From positions 1,364,001-1,428,000 of the forward strand of contig JAUCEF010000016.1 of assembly GCA_033558025.1 (NCBI GenBank): a stretch of 64,000 nt of DNA, in the 5' to 3' direction. Position numbers and translations under genes: made by a program. Below, in pieces: positions 1 to 10,989 of the stretch (position 1 is its first letter; the number at the start of each line of letters is the position of its first letter). The notes below the pieces were generated by a model, which had not been told where the DNA came from, did no database searches, and was given only the letters and a program-made list of their open reading frames with translations. Origin of the DNA: Phytophthora sp. 'mugwort'. Taxonomy: Eukaryota; Oomycota; Peronosporomycetes; Peronosporales; Peronosporaceae.

Positions 1-1120
1 GGTGGTCGACTGGAGGCGAAGAAGTTGTTCAGGGCGCGAAGGTTTCGGATGACGGCACCGCCTTCGGGAAAAGCGCCGCCTTCGATTACCACAATCCTCT
101 TCCTTACAAATGCTTTGGTCTTCGAGGGGGTCTTTTGTGTACGTGTTTTGGATATTTTCTTTCAAGCTGATGCCCCATAACCAATGCACAGGTTAAGAAC
201 TTGCATAGCGCAATCGGTTTACAGAGTGGAGTCGAACTGTTTCGAAACCTTACACGCGGCTGCAGCTGTGTCCAAGATAGTAAATGGCGCCATCTTTTCC
301 ACACCCAACCCGTAGCGCTGCTTCAGTTCATCGTCCAGCAAGTCAGCTACATCTCCCGCTTCGTGTCCATCATTCTTCACCTTGGCAAGTAGCGCCAGTT
401 TGCATGATTTCCAGTGATGGTCTATGAAACCGCACGAGGTACCAGCAATAAAATTCTTAGAACTATTAGTGCACAGGCCATGCTCCACGGTCAGGAACGG
501 CGTATGATGCAGATACGCGAACTCCTTTGCTAATAAGTCGGATGTGTCCGTCTCAAATTTGTCATACTGGTTATTGAGGATGCCGTTGTACGTCTTGTTG
601 GACGGGATGATCACATTCGGGTCCCATGTAATACCAACTAGAAGCTCACGGAAGGCCCGACGTGGTTACCATGTTGTAGGGCAGTCCTAAAAGGGTAAAC
701 AGATCAGCCGCAACACATAGCATCAAAAATCAAAAACAATGAGCGACTCACCATCACGAATCAGCTATCGTGCCATATGTCCCGAGATTTGATCTTTTCT
801 GACTTGGACCTTAAAGAGCTGTTTGGCGCTTGGCGTCAGGTGGATTTGGTTCATTGTCGCGTTGAGCTTCACATCGTTTAAGGGAACGCTGTCAATGTGT
901 AGCGTTTCGCTCGTTCCAACTGACGCTGCTTCTCCTTGACAGCTGCGGGTGCGATTCATGAGCGGCCACCAAGTGCGTCTTGGCGTTGGTTGCGTTACTG
1001 GCGTGACACAGCGCATTCCTCCATGTCTTCGTCTTCGCGCACTCGAGGAAAATGTGGGAAAACCTCTTTTTCTTATATAAAACAGGATCATCGAGCTTAT
1101 GAATCACCTCCCAGATAAAG
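1..1120 (-). pseudogene. hAT-type transposase remnant, BED finger plus catalytic core, cut by window start
   Basis: Read on the minus strand, 1107-765 gives a BED-like zinc finger (Cys...Cys...His...His around CHASNA and HLVAAHESHP). 614-188 gives the RNase H-like core typical of Phytophthora hAT transposases: an LTVEHGLCTNSS block matching the usual 'DLWTNxxxxS' motif, then a DLLDDELKQRYGL block. 95-1 continues in another frame with a FPEGGAVIRNLRALNNFFAS-like block that normally leads to the hAT C-terminal part. Frames change between these blocks and stops intervene, so this is a decayed copy. The C-terminal dimerisation region lies outside the window. Family assignment is by motif recall; the exact subfamily is unknown. 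Confidence 0.6.
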
Positions 1121-1609
1121 TCTGACGAATTCGAGAGGGCCCGTGCCCGATCCCCTCCGGAATGCTGCTCGTAGGCGTTGCCTCATCATCCAACACGTCG
1201 TGTTCCAGATCGATTTCTCCGTCACCTGACTTGAATCAGATATTGCTGACGTGCTGCTCGGTGTTCGCTCGTCGCTATCGTCTGCATTCTGGTAGTACTT
1301 GTTGACATACTGTCTACTACAAAACCGTTCGATTGTCAACTTAGTATATGCCAAAGAACTTTGCATAACAATCTGGGTACCAGCATCACCTTTTCGAGAT
1401 CTCTGCCATGGTTCACAACTCGTTGCTGCACAGACGATGCACGGGACGCGAGCAAACGCTGTACGGAGACGTCTCCTCAAGTTCCCCCAGGAACAGTTAC
1501 TCTCTGAGCACCTCATTTCGTCCGTTTTTGGCAAGGAGAATCCAGAAGTGAGGGGGAGCGAAAAGATATCTTGTCGGAGAGAAGCACCAGAACCACCCAA
1601 GCTGCGCAC
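1097..1609 (-). other. Unassigned ORF next to the hAT remnant
   Basis: An open frame of about 170 codons on the minus strand, rich in Ser, Arg and Cys, sits just upstream of the hAT zinc-finger block. I do not recognise a domain. It may be the 5' part of the same transposon or chance open sequence; its composition does not favour a real host gene. Confidence 0.2.
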
Positions 1610-1637
1610 CCTTATTCGGCATGGATTCAGCTTCCCT

Positions 1638-1822
1638 CACAGTAGTAGGGGCTAGTACTGCTATTAGCACCACCAGTGCATCCTCAAACCGCTAATAGTG
1701 CTAACTTGGATAGTAGACGCCTTTTCCGAGAATACGTAATTTAGTATTAGTACTAGTAGTGCTAATAGCACTACTATAGTAGATATTTTGGGCGCTACTA
1801 CCGCTCCCTGGTCACTCCGAAC
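1638..1822. repeat. Palindrome-rich AGTAGTGCTAATAGCAC repeat block, possible MITE
   Basis: Several copies of a GCTAATAGCAC/GTGCTATTAGC motif occur in both orientations. The clearest is a near-perfect palindrome at 1755-1775 with 10-bp arms around one central base. The ends of the block resemble each other in inverted orientation (GTAGTAGGGGC near 1644 against GTAGTAGCGCCC read inward from about 1812). This suggests a small inverted-repeat element, but no target-site duplication is clear. Confidence 0.35.
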
Positions 1823-1849
1823 GAGTTTCAGTTTGATAGACTGCTGTTA

Positions 1850-3060
1850 CCAGCACACAGCCCACAACCGTTGCTCGCATATCTCGCTACTGTATCTGTG
1901 AGTGGAGCAGATGTTCCTGTAGCAGATCGCCACAGGATGATTCCACATACTTACGCACGCATCCTTGTGCATGGTGGTGAGACTCTACCAGCTTTTCGCG
2001 ATAGGCGAAAGCCCAGCCCGTTGCACCAGAAGCTCTTAGAGGTCCAACCCCTCGTTATAGGGATGACCGACGAAAGCAGAACGTCGAGAACAATTCCTTG
2101 TAAGGTCACGATTCTTTGCACTTTCACATTAATGTTCAGAATCGGCACAGTACTTGAGCCGAGAACCGTGAACTTCGAAGGTATTTTTAGTCACTAAACG
2201 CCCCACCTTGAACGCGTGTGGGAATGCCTCCTTTATGGGGAACGGACCGAGCCACACCCCGGACAACTTATTGTTAGGTAAAGCGCGTCGATCTGAGACC
2301 CGCGTACTAATCGCGAATAATCATCGATGTCAAAGTTGCAGACATCACCATTTTTCTTCTGCATATCCATTAGTCGCTTTCGTTCCTTGATGTCAACGAC
2401 CTACTTGTGCATTCCTGCAATCGATGCATGGAGCCGGGACAGCTGAGGTTTGATGTCCTTCAGCTCAACCACCACGCGTTCTTCACCTTTTGGTACCACG
2501 TCCAGGGCACGGAGACGGTAGACAGGTGAGTGCCCCGCCAGCGATCTCATCAGCGAATGACTAACATTGGCTTGCACCAGCGGGAGCAAATGACCATTCT
2601 TGACGATCCAGGCCATGATCAATCAGCAGCACGTGTAGCACCTGAAGCAAATATTTGTTGACTCGCCCCACGGCGCCATTGAGCCAAGGAAAAGTAGACA
2701 GGAGAAAAAGAGCGAGCCATGTTGAGCCACGCGCACAAGCGATCCCCCCCTCAACCGCTTGGTTTCGAAAATGCACTCCTTGGTCAGAGATCAGTCTCGA
2801 GAAACATCCATATCGCTTGTTTCAGTTAACCAGAGCTTCCGCGGCTACATAGCTCGTCGGCATAAAGCAGAAAAAAACTCACAAAAATGGGTAAGCCAGC
2901 CTTGCGTACCAGCACGTAGGCCGTACCACCAAATCCTTCTCCCAGGTAAGTGGAATCCATGCAGAGCTTCATTCGGCATATGTTGTCGTCAATATCGGGC
3001 CATCCCAACGCTAAATCCGGCGAGGGCCCTTGACGTGCTTGCATAGAATCATCCACGCAT
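1850..3060 (-). mobile_element. Ty3/Gypsy integrase C-terminal region and chromodomain-like tail (decayed)
   Basis: Minus-strand translation in several frames recovers, in order, an integrase-to-tail segment typical of Phytophthora Gypsy elements. 2776-2401 carries SHSLMRSLAGHSPVY and VVELKDIKPQLSRLHASI. 2390-2200 carries a VCNFDIDDYS block and a GPFPIKEAFPHAF-like block, which is the GPY/F integrase tail motif. 2200-1870 carries a QGIVLDVL block and a LLVQRAGLSPIAKSW block resembling the chromodomain-like end. Stops and frameshifts break every block. The fragment lies head to head with the plus-strand Gypsy reverse transcriptase fragment that starts near 3,110. Confidence 0.6.
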
Positions 3061-3107
3061 AAATTGGGATACTTTCTTGCTCAGCAGCACAATGCAGAAG
3101 CAGTCGC

Positions 3108-3822
3108 TTAGCAAGGTGACCAGGTCACGCAGTTGTTTAGACCGCTGCGTGAATACGCACAGTCGTACTTCGACGACAGCTTTGCCCATAGCCGTGCCGA
3201 GGGAGGGAAGACGGCTATGGAGGTGCATTTGGAGCACTTTCGTCGAGTGTTAGAGGTCATGAAAGCAAATAAGCTCGATGCCAACATCAGCAAGTGTGTA
3301 TTCGTGGCGCAAGAGATCAAAGTTTCGGTTGCTTCGTTAGCAACGTCGGCGTTCGAGTCGATCCGGAGGAGGTCAAGGCCATCTCGGCTTGGCCAACGCC
3401 AAGGTCCCAGTAGGACCTGTGAAAGTGTCCGGACTACCACCACAAGTACAACGAAGGGTACGCGTGTCTGGCTAGACCTTTGTCGGACCTTCTGAAGAAA
3501 TATACCGACTGGCACTGGGGGCGTGAGCACCAGGAAGCCTTTGACAATGGCAAGGCAAGCCTTCCGACGGCGCCTGGCCAGGCACGGCCGGACGAGACGA
3601 AGCCGTTCAGCGTCGTCTGCGATGAATTCGATTATGCAATACGGATGTGCATTGCTGCAGCACGACGCTGCAGGGCGTGAGCGAGTGACCTCGTTTCAGT
3701 CCAGGCAACTCAAGGCTGCCGCATGGAACTACCCCGTTCATGACAAGGAGCTGCTTGCCATGAAGTAAGCCCTTGTCAAGTTCCGGGTGCACCTTCTGGG
3801 CTTCCAGCCCTTTGTGATCTAG
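3108..3822 (+). mobile_element. Ty3/Gypsy reverse transcriptase/RNase H fragment
   Basis: The plus-strand frames show the second half of a Gypsy reverse transcriptase: SYFDDSFAHSRAEGG is the YxDD active-site region, followed by HLEHFRRVLEVMKANKL and AQEIKV. Then comes the connection and RNase H start: PLSDLLKKYTDWHW, DETKPFSVVCDEFDYAI and FRVHLLGFQPFVI. The reading frame shifts several times and 'FVI' is followed by a stop. At about 3,822 the similarity stops where an inverted segment begins; the same element resumes near 5,195. Inactive. Confidence 0.75.
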
Positions 3823-5195
3823 ACAATTGAGCGTCGCCGGGGCATTGTGGCATCACCAGACACTTCCAGAGCATACCGCTCGGGGTGTTCAGTGCGGTGA
3901 GCGGGATGTCGCTCTCGCGCATCAGGATCTGGTTATATCCGTCTACCAGATCCAGTGCACTGCATAACGCGCAACCGACCACGTTGTTCAACAACACATC
4001 CTTCCGCGGGACGAGTGTCGGGGCCGATACCTCGCGCTGATCAACTTGTTGAAGGCATGAACCACGCGTCATTTCCCGTTCGGCTTCCGCGCAGAAGGTT
4101 GGCGTCGAGTGCAGAGATTTCGATTCCCGCACCATGCCTGTCTTGGCCTTGGCGGCGATTGGCGGCGAAGACGGCGAGAAGGCATCAATGACCTCGCACT
4201 GCTCGCGAGGAAGTGGCCATTGTATGGTGACAAAGTACTTTGTGCCCGGCACGAGATCGATCTCGTGTCCGATTCCACCATCCGGTTGAGAGTTGGGACG
4301 GTGGATCCTTGGACATCACATTCGAACACTTTCATCAAAGGATACACCGGACCATTCGGGTTCTTGGTAATCTCAGAACCCTAGTGCGAAGCACACTGGG
4401 AGGAGAATGCCTCCAGGATGTCCCCGCCCAAAACCGAGGAGGAATTCAGCTCCATAGGGTTGGCCGCTTGCTGAAGGGGTATCACCTCGTCCGCGATTTC
4501 CCCATCCTTCAGGTTGGCAAGGCAATCTGCCGGTGTCAACTCCTCGCGGTTCAAAAGCTCTGACACCTCGGGCTATGGCTCTAGCTGGATGCCGCCTGCC
4601 GTGGACCGATGGCCGGTCTCGTCGTCGAGGATGTGATAACACCCTTTGACCGGCCGCGGGCGGAAGCAATTCGGGCCCTGGGTTCCAAGTCGCTTGAAGC
4701 GACTTCAGGCTGAAGTCTCCAGCCTCCACTTGCCGTGTCAACTATGTCGTCGATGGCGACGGCGACGTGGTACTTCGTTGTCCACGTCTGTGGACGAATC
4801 ATTGACCAAAGCCTCAAGGGCTTCGTGTGGAAAATGGTTACTCACACAAGAAGCTCGTATCACCGCTTCTTCTTCAGTTAAGGTCTGGGTGACCTGGTGT
4901 GGAACATGGTTGGTTACCCACACAGGAAGCGCCTCGCTCGTCTTCCGCGCTACTTTCGGTTTGGGTGACCTGGTGTGGACCTTAGTTACCCACCTGGTCG
5001 GGGCGACCTGGCACCGCCACATCTTGAAGCCTTGGCCGCCGGTCTAAATTCCGGAAGGGGTTGAGGGCTATCCTGTAAGGACTGCTGCACTCGACCAGGT
5101 GCAGCTTTCTGCTGCCCCCTTCTAGGGAGTCGTTCATACGTCGGCGGCTTCCAAAACTTCACTAGATGCTCTTGCAACCCGGCACCCCTTTGTTG
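3822..5195 (-). mobile_element. Inverted Ty3/Gypsy 5' pol segment (protease to RT start) inside the plus-strand copy
   Basis: Minus-strand frames from about 4,750 to 3,840 read as the upstream half of the same kind of Gypsy pol. Recognisable blocks include SELLNREELTPADCLANL, then GTKYFVTIQWPLPREQCEVI, then reverse transcriptase motifs RKDVLLNNVVGCAL, SALDLVDGYNQILMRESDIP and TPSGMLWKCLVMPQ. The segment is flanked on both sides by plus-strand pieces of one RNase H domain, so it is a local inversion or an insertion in opposite orientation. Frameshifted throughout. The part from about 4,750 to 5,195 is less certain. Confidence 0.65.
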
Positions 5196-6620
5196 CGCCC
5201 GAGTTCCTGGAATACAACTTCCGCATCGAGTACAAGCCTGGCAAGCTCAACGTGCTTGCCGATGCGTTGTCAGGCCGGACTATGAGCTGGCGCACATCAG
5301 TCGTGCCACGACCGTTCTATCCGATCAGATGCGCATGGCGTATCGGGGCGATGAAGCCCTGGCACCTCTAGTGCGTTTCCTGGCCGCTGGCAAGAAAGAC
5401 AAGGCCGCGTGTCTCACGCCACGTCAGCGAACGAGGCTCCATCGGTACGAGTGGACCGATAGCCTGCTCTACTATCGAGTACAGCCATAAGAACCCCCAC
5501 GGGTAGTCGCACCAAACGACAAAGATCTCAAGGTTGACATCCTTTAGGAGGCGCACGATGCGCCGTCCAGCGCCCACTTGGCCTGCGAGAAGACCTTCCA
5601 ATCGGTCTCTCAGTACTTTTGATGGGCCCATATGTACAAGTAGATCGCACAGTTCGTGAAGACATGTGAAACATGTCAGCGGGTAGAAACCCGCCGGGCA
5701 CGCCTCGGCTTCTTTGCAGAGCCTGCCCGTTCCAGCGGACTGCTGGAAGTCGATGAGTCTGGACCTCATCTTTGGACTTCCAGCCGACGGCCACGGAAGC
5801 ACCGGCATCTTGGTGTTCGTGTGCCGTCTGAACAAGATGGTGCGTCTTGCTCCGGGCAAATTCACAGTGACCGGGGAACAGGATGCGAAGCTGTTCCTGG
5901 ATGGCGTTTTCCGGCATCATGGCCTGCCAGAGACAATTATCTCGGATCGCGACCCGCGCTTTACCGCTGTTCTGTCGAACGCTCTTCCAACTACTAGGAA
6001 CGAGGCTGCACATGTCCACTGCCGATCATCCTCAAACGAACAGGAATACGGAGCGGGCAACAGAGTGGTTGAAGACACTCCGCGCATTATCTGTGCCGAG
6101 TCGCCTCGCACTGGATCAGAACGCCTGCCAGTAGTTGGGTTTGCAAAAAACACGTGCGGTTCACGCATCGACCGGGTATACCCCGTTCTATCTGAATGCT
6201 TACGCCATCCACGGATGCCGCGCACTTTGCGAGGAAGTACCCCGGCTTTAATTCTAAGTAAAGGAGAGGCTATGAAAGCGCTTTCCTCCCGGGTCTCGGA
6301 CATGAGACCGTTTTCCTTGCGGAAAAAGGTGGAGTCTTTTAACTCACCAGGTTGAACGTAATCGGCCGTGCCCGTGATGCCGATGCCGTGGCAGAGGCAC
6401 AGAACAAACAAAAGGAATACTCAGACGAGCATGGAAGAGGAAACTTAAACGTGTTTATTGTTAGATTTAATTCTACTAGACACAACGAGCCTACCATCAC
6501 CATGGTAAGTTCCGTTGGGAGCAACAAGTTAAGGGCACCGATTCATCGAGCCCTTCGCGGTCCTGGCCAGACATGGTGCGGCGTACACCATCGATCTGCC
6601 TAGGTCGATGACGACCTACC
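5195..6620 (+). mobile_element. Ty3/Gypsy RNase H end and integrase (decayed)
   Basis: Plus-strand frames resume the RNase H end (EYNFRIEYKPGKLNVLADAL at about 5,205-5,265). They continue into the integrase zinc finger (FVKTCETCQRVE) and DDE core (MSLDLIFGLPADGHGSTGI, then FRHHGLPETIISDRDPRFTA), then MSTADHPQTNRNTERAT and YTPFYLNAYAIHGCR-like blocks. In-frame stops and frameshifts are numerous. The integrase tail continues to about 6,620 with an FIEPFAVLARHGAAYTIDL block. Confidence 0.75.
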
Positions 6621-6959
6621 CGACGTTCCACGTTGGACGTCTGAAGCGGTATTATGATCCGCAGGCGGGTAGACCCGCAGGCCCCAGCTCCTGGAAGCGA
6701 GGTTGCAACTTCTCCCTCTGAGAGAGCCCAGGGCCAGGAGCCCAGGACCTTTGCGAGACCGCGGAAGGGGCTCCATACGGAAAACTCCCGGCTGCATACG
6801 ACGCGTATGAGCCATACTGATGGGAATCACTTTGGATGGTATCTTGGTGGATCCCGTATAGCAGTCTTTGCCAGGGAGACTAAAGCTCTTAACCCGCTGC
6901 TTGGAAGCAACAAGCTTAGCAGGCGCTTTTCCAGCGCTGTCAGAGCGAGTCTTGGTCAT
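6600..6959 (-). pseudogene. Antisense ORF remnant in the Gypsy 3' region (internally deleted copy)
   Basis: On the strand opposite to pol, an ORF starts at an ATG at 6,959 (MTKTRSDSAGKAPAKLVASK) and stays open for 119 codons. Its first 45 or so codons match the start of the longer antisense ORF near 31,370. It then jumps directly to sequence matching the far end of that ORF (the YGSYSSYAAG-like block near 29,530). This copy therefore looks like an internal-deletion version of the 29.47-31.37 kb antisense ORF. Product unknown; possibly a gag-like coiled-coil protein. Confidence 0.45.
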
Positions 6960-7142
6960 ACTTGAGGCTGGCGTGGAAGCCGAGAAGAAGAGAGCACGTG
7001 AAAGTGCTCGGGCTTAAACGGAAATGAGCCAGATGTGGAAACGAACCGCAACGAAGTCGATGGATTTCGACTTGGAGAGTGAAAGGTAGTGAATTCTTTG
7101 ACTCGTCCTGGATGGTCGGTAAACCGAACCTAAGTGAGGAAA

Positions 7143-7275
7143 TGTAACGGGGTTACATGAGAGTTCCAAGTCACTCTTCAGAGTGGTGTACTCAAGTACC
7201 GCTAGTGATGTAGCTAACACCACTAAGACGTCACTGCAATGACGTCATGGATGGGTACCACACGTATGGTACAGT
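7143..7275 (+). repeat. Partial Gypsy LTR, 5' end with preceding polypurine tract
   Basis: The sequence from TGTAACGGGGTTA at 7,143 matches that starting at 31,518 over about 130 bp, including the shared CGTCA...AATGACGTCA and GGATGGGTACCACAC segments. In both copies a purine-rich run (GTGAGGAAA or GTGGGAGGA) lies directly before the TG, as expected for a polypurine tract and LTR start. Similarity ends near 7,275, where an unrelated minus-strand Gypsy fragment begins. Confidence 0.5.
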
Positions 7276-8180
7276 GACCTCTGTCAGCGGCTGATTCGCT
7301 CAGGTTTGTACCGGACGCCTTCATCAGAGATATAACGTCTACTCTTCGTTGGTACAGGCTGCACTTATTCGGGTTTAGCTTAATATTACCCTGTAGAGCA
7401 GCATGAAGAAACGACGCAGCACACTAGTGAATTCGTCCAGAGTCTTTGCATACAGGAGCACATCGTCGATCCGCCTTGGCAGGCATCTGCTCTGCTAACA
7501 CCCGCCGCACATACCCTTGGAAGTGTAGATCGGAGTCTATTGCACCTAATGAGATTCTTGCTGACTTATATTCGCCTTCGTCAGTCATGAAGGAGAGCGC
7601 CTTCTGGCTCTTCTCAACCAATGGCGGTTGCCAAATTCCGTTTTCAATGTTGGGTTTTTACATGCGCAACCGCTCCATTCACTTTGTCCAAGATAGCAGC
7701 GGGATTCGGAATGATCCCGGCAATTGGTACTGTGACACGATTAACAGCACCATAGTCGATCGCGAGGCGATATTCCGATTTTGAACCTGGTTGGCAGACA
7801 GGAACGAGGGGTTTGGCTCACCGAACGGCACGGTTCTTCCCGACCAGACCATTCTTGGCCAGCAGCGCGACATGTTCGCAGATAAGCTGCTGCAGCAGAG
7901 ATGCGTACTTGCGTTGCTTGCATCGTTGTGGTGTGACTCCTTCTTTCACATGAATGCACATCGTCTCCACGAGCGCAGAGGGGAGGGGGGGGGGCATCCT
8001 GCCAGAAGTATGGATACTGGTTGAGCATTCGCCTAAAGCGCTCGGGGTCCATGCCATTGGCACAGTCCTCAGCCACAAGGTGCTCCAAATCGACCTGTTC
8101 ATCTTCCATCGTTCTAGGCTCTTGAAAGTCCTCTCCCACGTCAAAGTCACCGCTGGTGTCAACAAAATGGTCAGCTCCAA
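7265..8180 (-). mobile_element. Ty3/Gypsy reverse transcriptase fragment, second family
   Basis: Minus-strand frames give LEHLVAEDCANGMDPERFRRM (about 8,080), a WLYKN/REE region and the RT-core blocks ALSFMTDEGEYKSARISLGA (7,600-7,540) and LHFQGYVRRVLAEQM. These are followed by RRIDDVLLYAKTLDEFTSVL, in which IDD is the catalytic pair, and NIKLNPNKCSLYQRRV (7,400-7,320). Stops and frameshifts make it non-functional. The motifs differ from the first Gypsy family, so this is a separate element. Confidence 0.65.
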
Positions 8181-8429
8181 GAGCGGGATGTTACGTGATG
8201 CCTAACGCGTTTGACCAATCATTGGAAAAGAGGCATGTCCAATTATCGCAACTTGCTCGGAGCTTAAGTACTTGCTGCTGCGTCGCAAAGGATTCCGCTT
8301 GTACGCGAATCTTATCCACCTGTTCTCGCCTTCCCATGAAGTCAAGTAACATGTGCATGATCGCTTACAACACTGGCCGCTGCATTTACTTGGTCTATAT
8401 GCTACCAGACCCCGACAGAGTATCAGATG

Positions 8430-9210
8430 GCTCGGACCCGAGCCCAGATAATTCTGGATGGTGGGTTTGATCTGGGAAGCAGCATGGAACTCAGGTCAAG
8501 AACCTGTCGACGGGTTGATGGCCGCATGATAGAAGCTGCCGGCAACGGTCCGTGATCAGGCGTCGCCAAGGCTCTTGCGGATAGCCGGATGGAGTTCAGG
8601 GATGGCGGCCAAAGTGGCGTGGGACGGTGAGGCACTAGAAGCCAGAGGCCGTGAATAGTGGAACACAGATGTACGGAACGCATGCGTGGTTTATACCAGG
8701 GGGGAGGGTCTTAGAAAGGTGAGGGTGGTGGTGGGACTGCGCCCACCGTCTGGAATCTAGGGGTCAGTCGTGAATTCGCCAGGGAAAGACTTGTTGACTG
8801 GCAGTCAACAAGTCTGTGTATACTACGCTTTGGCTACGTTGGCGTGTGCTTGTTGTGCCCACCCCCCACCCCCGATGCGATGTTTAACCAGGACGATTCG
8901 CGGCAAGGTGTTCAAGGTTTCCTCCGTCGACTTCAAGATGATCGAAGACAATTCATCTTCATGGCAATGGACAGGGATAAACTTGTCATCAGTGGTCGGC
9001 GTGAAGCACGAGCACTGGCAAAGGCCGGTCTCGTCGACGGCATCTACTTGGTTGTGTAAAATTACGAACTCGTTGGCTACAGCATCGATCTCATCGTCCG
9101 AGGACAACACGGATCGTGTCCGGCAACGTCGACGGCAGTGTGCCGTTTCTAAAAATCCGACCAACTTATTCGCGTTTGTCCGTCCGTTCATCATCTTCAA
9201 GATAAGTAGA
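8430..9210 (+). repeat. Dispersed repeat, copy 1 (retroelement-like)
   Basis: This stretch shares islands of identity with 18,880-19,290: AGAAGCTGCCGGCAACGGTC, CCGTCTGGAATCTAG followed by TCAGTCGYGAATY, TAGGCTACGTTGGC-like sequence and ACCARGACGAYTCGCGRCAA. After the last island, plus-strand frames give FIFMAMDRDKLVISGRREAR, ALAKAGLVDGIYLVV and ELVGYSIDLIV blocks. These are reminiscent of a retroelement gag/protease segment, but the family is not certain. No intact gene is present. Confidence 0.45.
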
Positions 9211-10880
9211 TAAAAGGAGTCATTTTATTTCCGCGAGTTTGCCAGAACTTCCTAGCCAATTGCGTTTCGTGGCTAGCATATAATTGCATATGCCGGTGTG
9301 AATTCGGTACTAGACCAGGAACCTCAGTGAGGAAAACCTTTTGCGAACAAACTATAAACCCAGTGGGGAAATAACATAACGCATTGTGAGTTGGCACACT
9401 CATGCGTTTGGGATTTAACCGAAAGTATACGGAACGACCTGGTTGAGCTGCATCTGAACTGGGCTTCGCTGTCTTACGGAGTTAGAGTTCAATAATCTTC
9501 AAATCTATGAGAAGAAAGCAATCGCATAAGATTAGATAGTTTGGTTTTGCGACCACGCTATTGAATTGCCGTATTGGTTTGTAATGATAACGTGTATGTT
9601 TTCCCGCGCAGGATTGGCCCCGCTAAGCATCAAAACTAGTCCTACTACAATTTGGGCGCGCACGTTTTAAAATTGAGTGTTAACCTTTCGAATAATGCCG
9701 TCCAACGGTGATTTAACTAGTGAAAACTGGGCATATTGTGAAGTGTACGGCTCGGCACTTACAGTTCAGCGGAGAAAGCAGGTCGGCTTGGTGTTGGGAC
9801 TTGTGGGGGAACGCCTCAGGTTATGGAATGAATGTATTTGTTTGTTTCTTTCTTTGCTAGCTACGACATGGATGCGCTCGTGGAGACACCTCCGCTCTTC
9901 ATTGCTGAGTAAGCTTCTTTTTCATTTGTTGTATACTTAGACTAATTGTAAGCTACGATTTCTTTTCCTAAACTTGTTCAGTGCAGGTACGCATCAGGTT
10001 AGTATCTTCGGCGGATATCTGCCATGCGCGTCCTGGCCGCCCAAAGGAGCTCGCGCATGGCGGCGCGGTGCATAGGCCGCTGGCATGCTCGGTCAGCACG
10101 CCCGTGAGGACGATGACGTAGGCGTGCTGACCGACACGCCGTGCTTGGTCTGACATATTGACCTGTGATAATGAGTGTTGGACATAAGAAATGGTAGACA
10201 GAGCTGAAACTCGGGCACACATGTTATATCGGCTCCGTTACCTTAAAAAACAGTATATAAGATGATGGCGAAGGGCTTATAGCAATTAGTGTTTGCTTCG
10301 TTTCGTGATCGCGTCTACCAAGACCACTTTAGGAGAGGCCTTGCGTTATTGGCCTATCGTATGAAACCGAAGGGTATGCTCAAAACCGGAAGAGTTATTT
10401 ATTGAAATGGTGGCAGAGTTACCGCCGTCGGACAGAACGTATGTAACAGCTCTATACTTATTTCCTTGTCAACTTTCTTCCCTGCTATCTCGCTTTTTGG
10501 GTGATCAAGAAGCGATAAAAAGGACCAACTGAGTGGATTTTTATGTACAGAGTGGAGTATATACACCGTAATTGTCGGGCCCATTGCGCCAATCGGATAA
10601 CATAAAACATGAAGGTGACACCCCACCTCTGAAGCCTTTGCTTTTGGGTTTGAAAAATGATAACAACTCTAACCTTGGCATGCAAGTGAGTTGCCCAGCT
10701 GCAGCACTGTGACGATTTGTAGAAAATAGACATCGCCTTTTTCAAGTCTTCGTTTTACACGTCGGAAATAAACGAATCACCCATATATAAACATATTTAA
10801 TATTTGTATTTTTACGAAAGTTCAGGTCAGCTCCGCAAACATGCAAACCGGGATGAGACTGTTCCAAAGTTAAAATAAGC
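9211..10880. other. Non-coding stretch, no gene recognised
   Basis: Only short unconvincing ORFs occur here. It holds a 13-bp-arm perfect inverted repeat at 10,090-10,133 and a TATATAA box-like site near 10,251. A purine-rich AGTGGGGAAA near 9,360 could be the edge of another LTR, but no partner copy is visible. Confidence 0.5.
10090..10133. repeat. Perfect 13-bp inverted repeat (hairpin)
   Basis: CGGTCAGCACGCC at 10,090-10,102 is exactly complementary to GGCGTGCTGACCG at 10,121-10,133 across an 18-nt spacer. It is GC-rich and would form a stable stem. There is no coding context. Confidence 0.7.
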
Positions 10881-10989
10881 TTAGTGCAATGTCTCACAAA
10901 CAAAACTAATTTTTTTTGTTAACCTGCAGGGGCTTGCTGTCAAATACGGTTCTCTTTCATCTGCAGGCAGATCGCTTAATCGACTTCCT

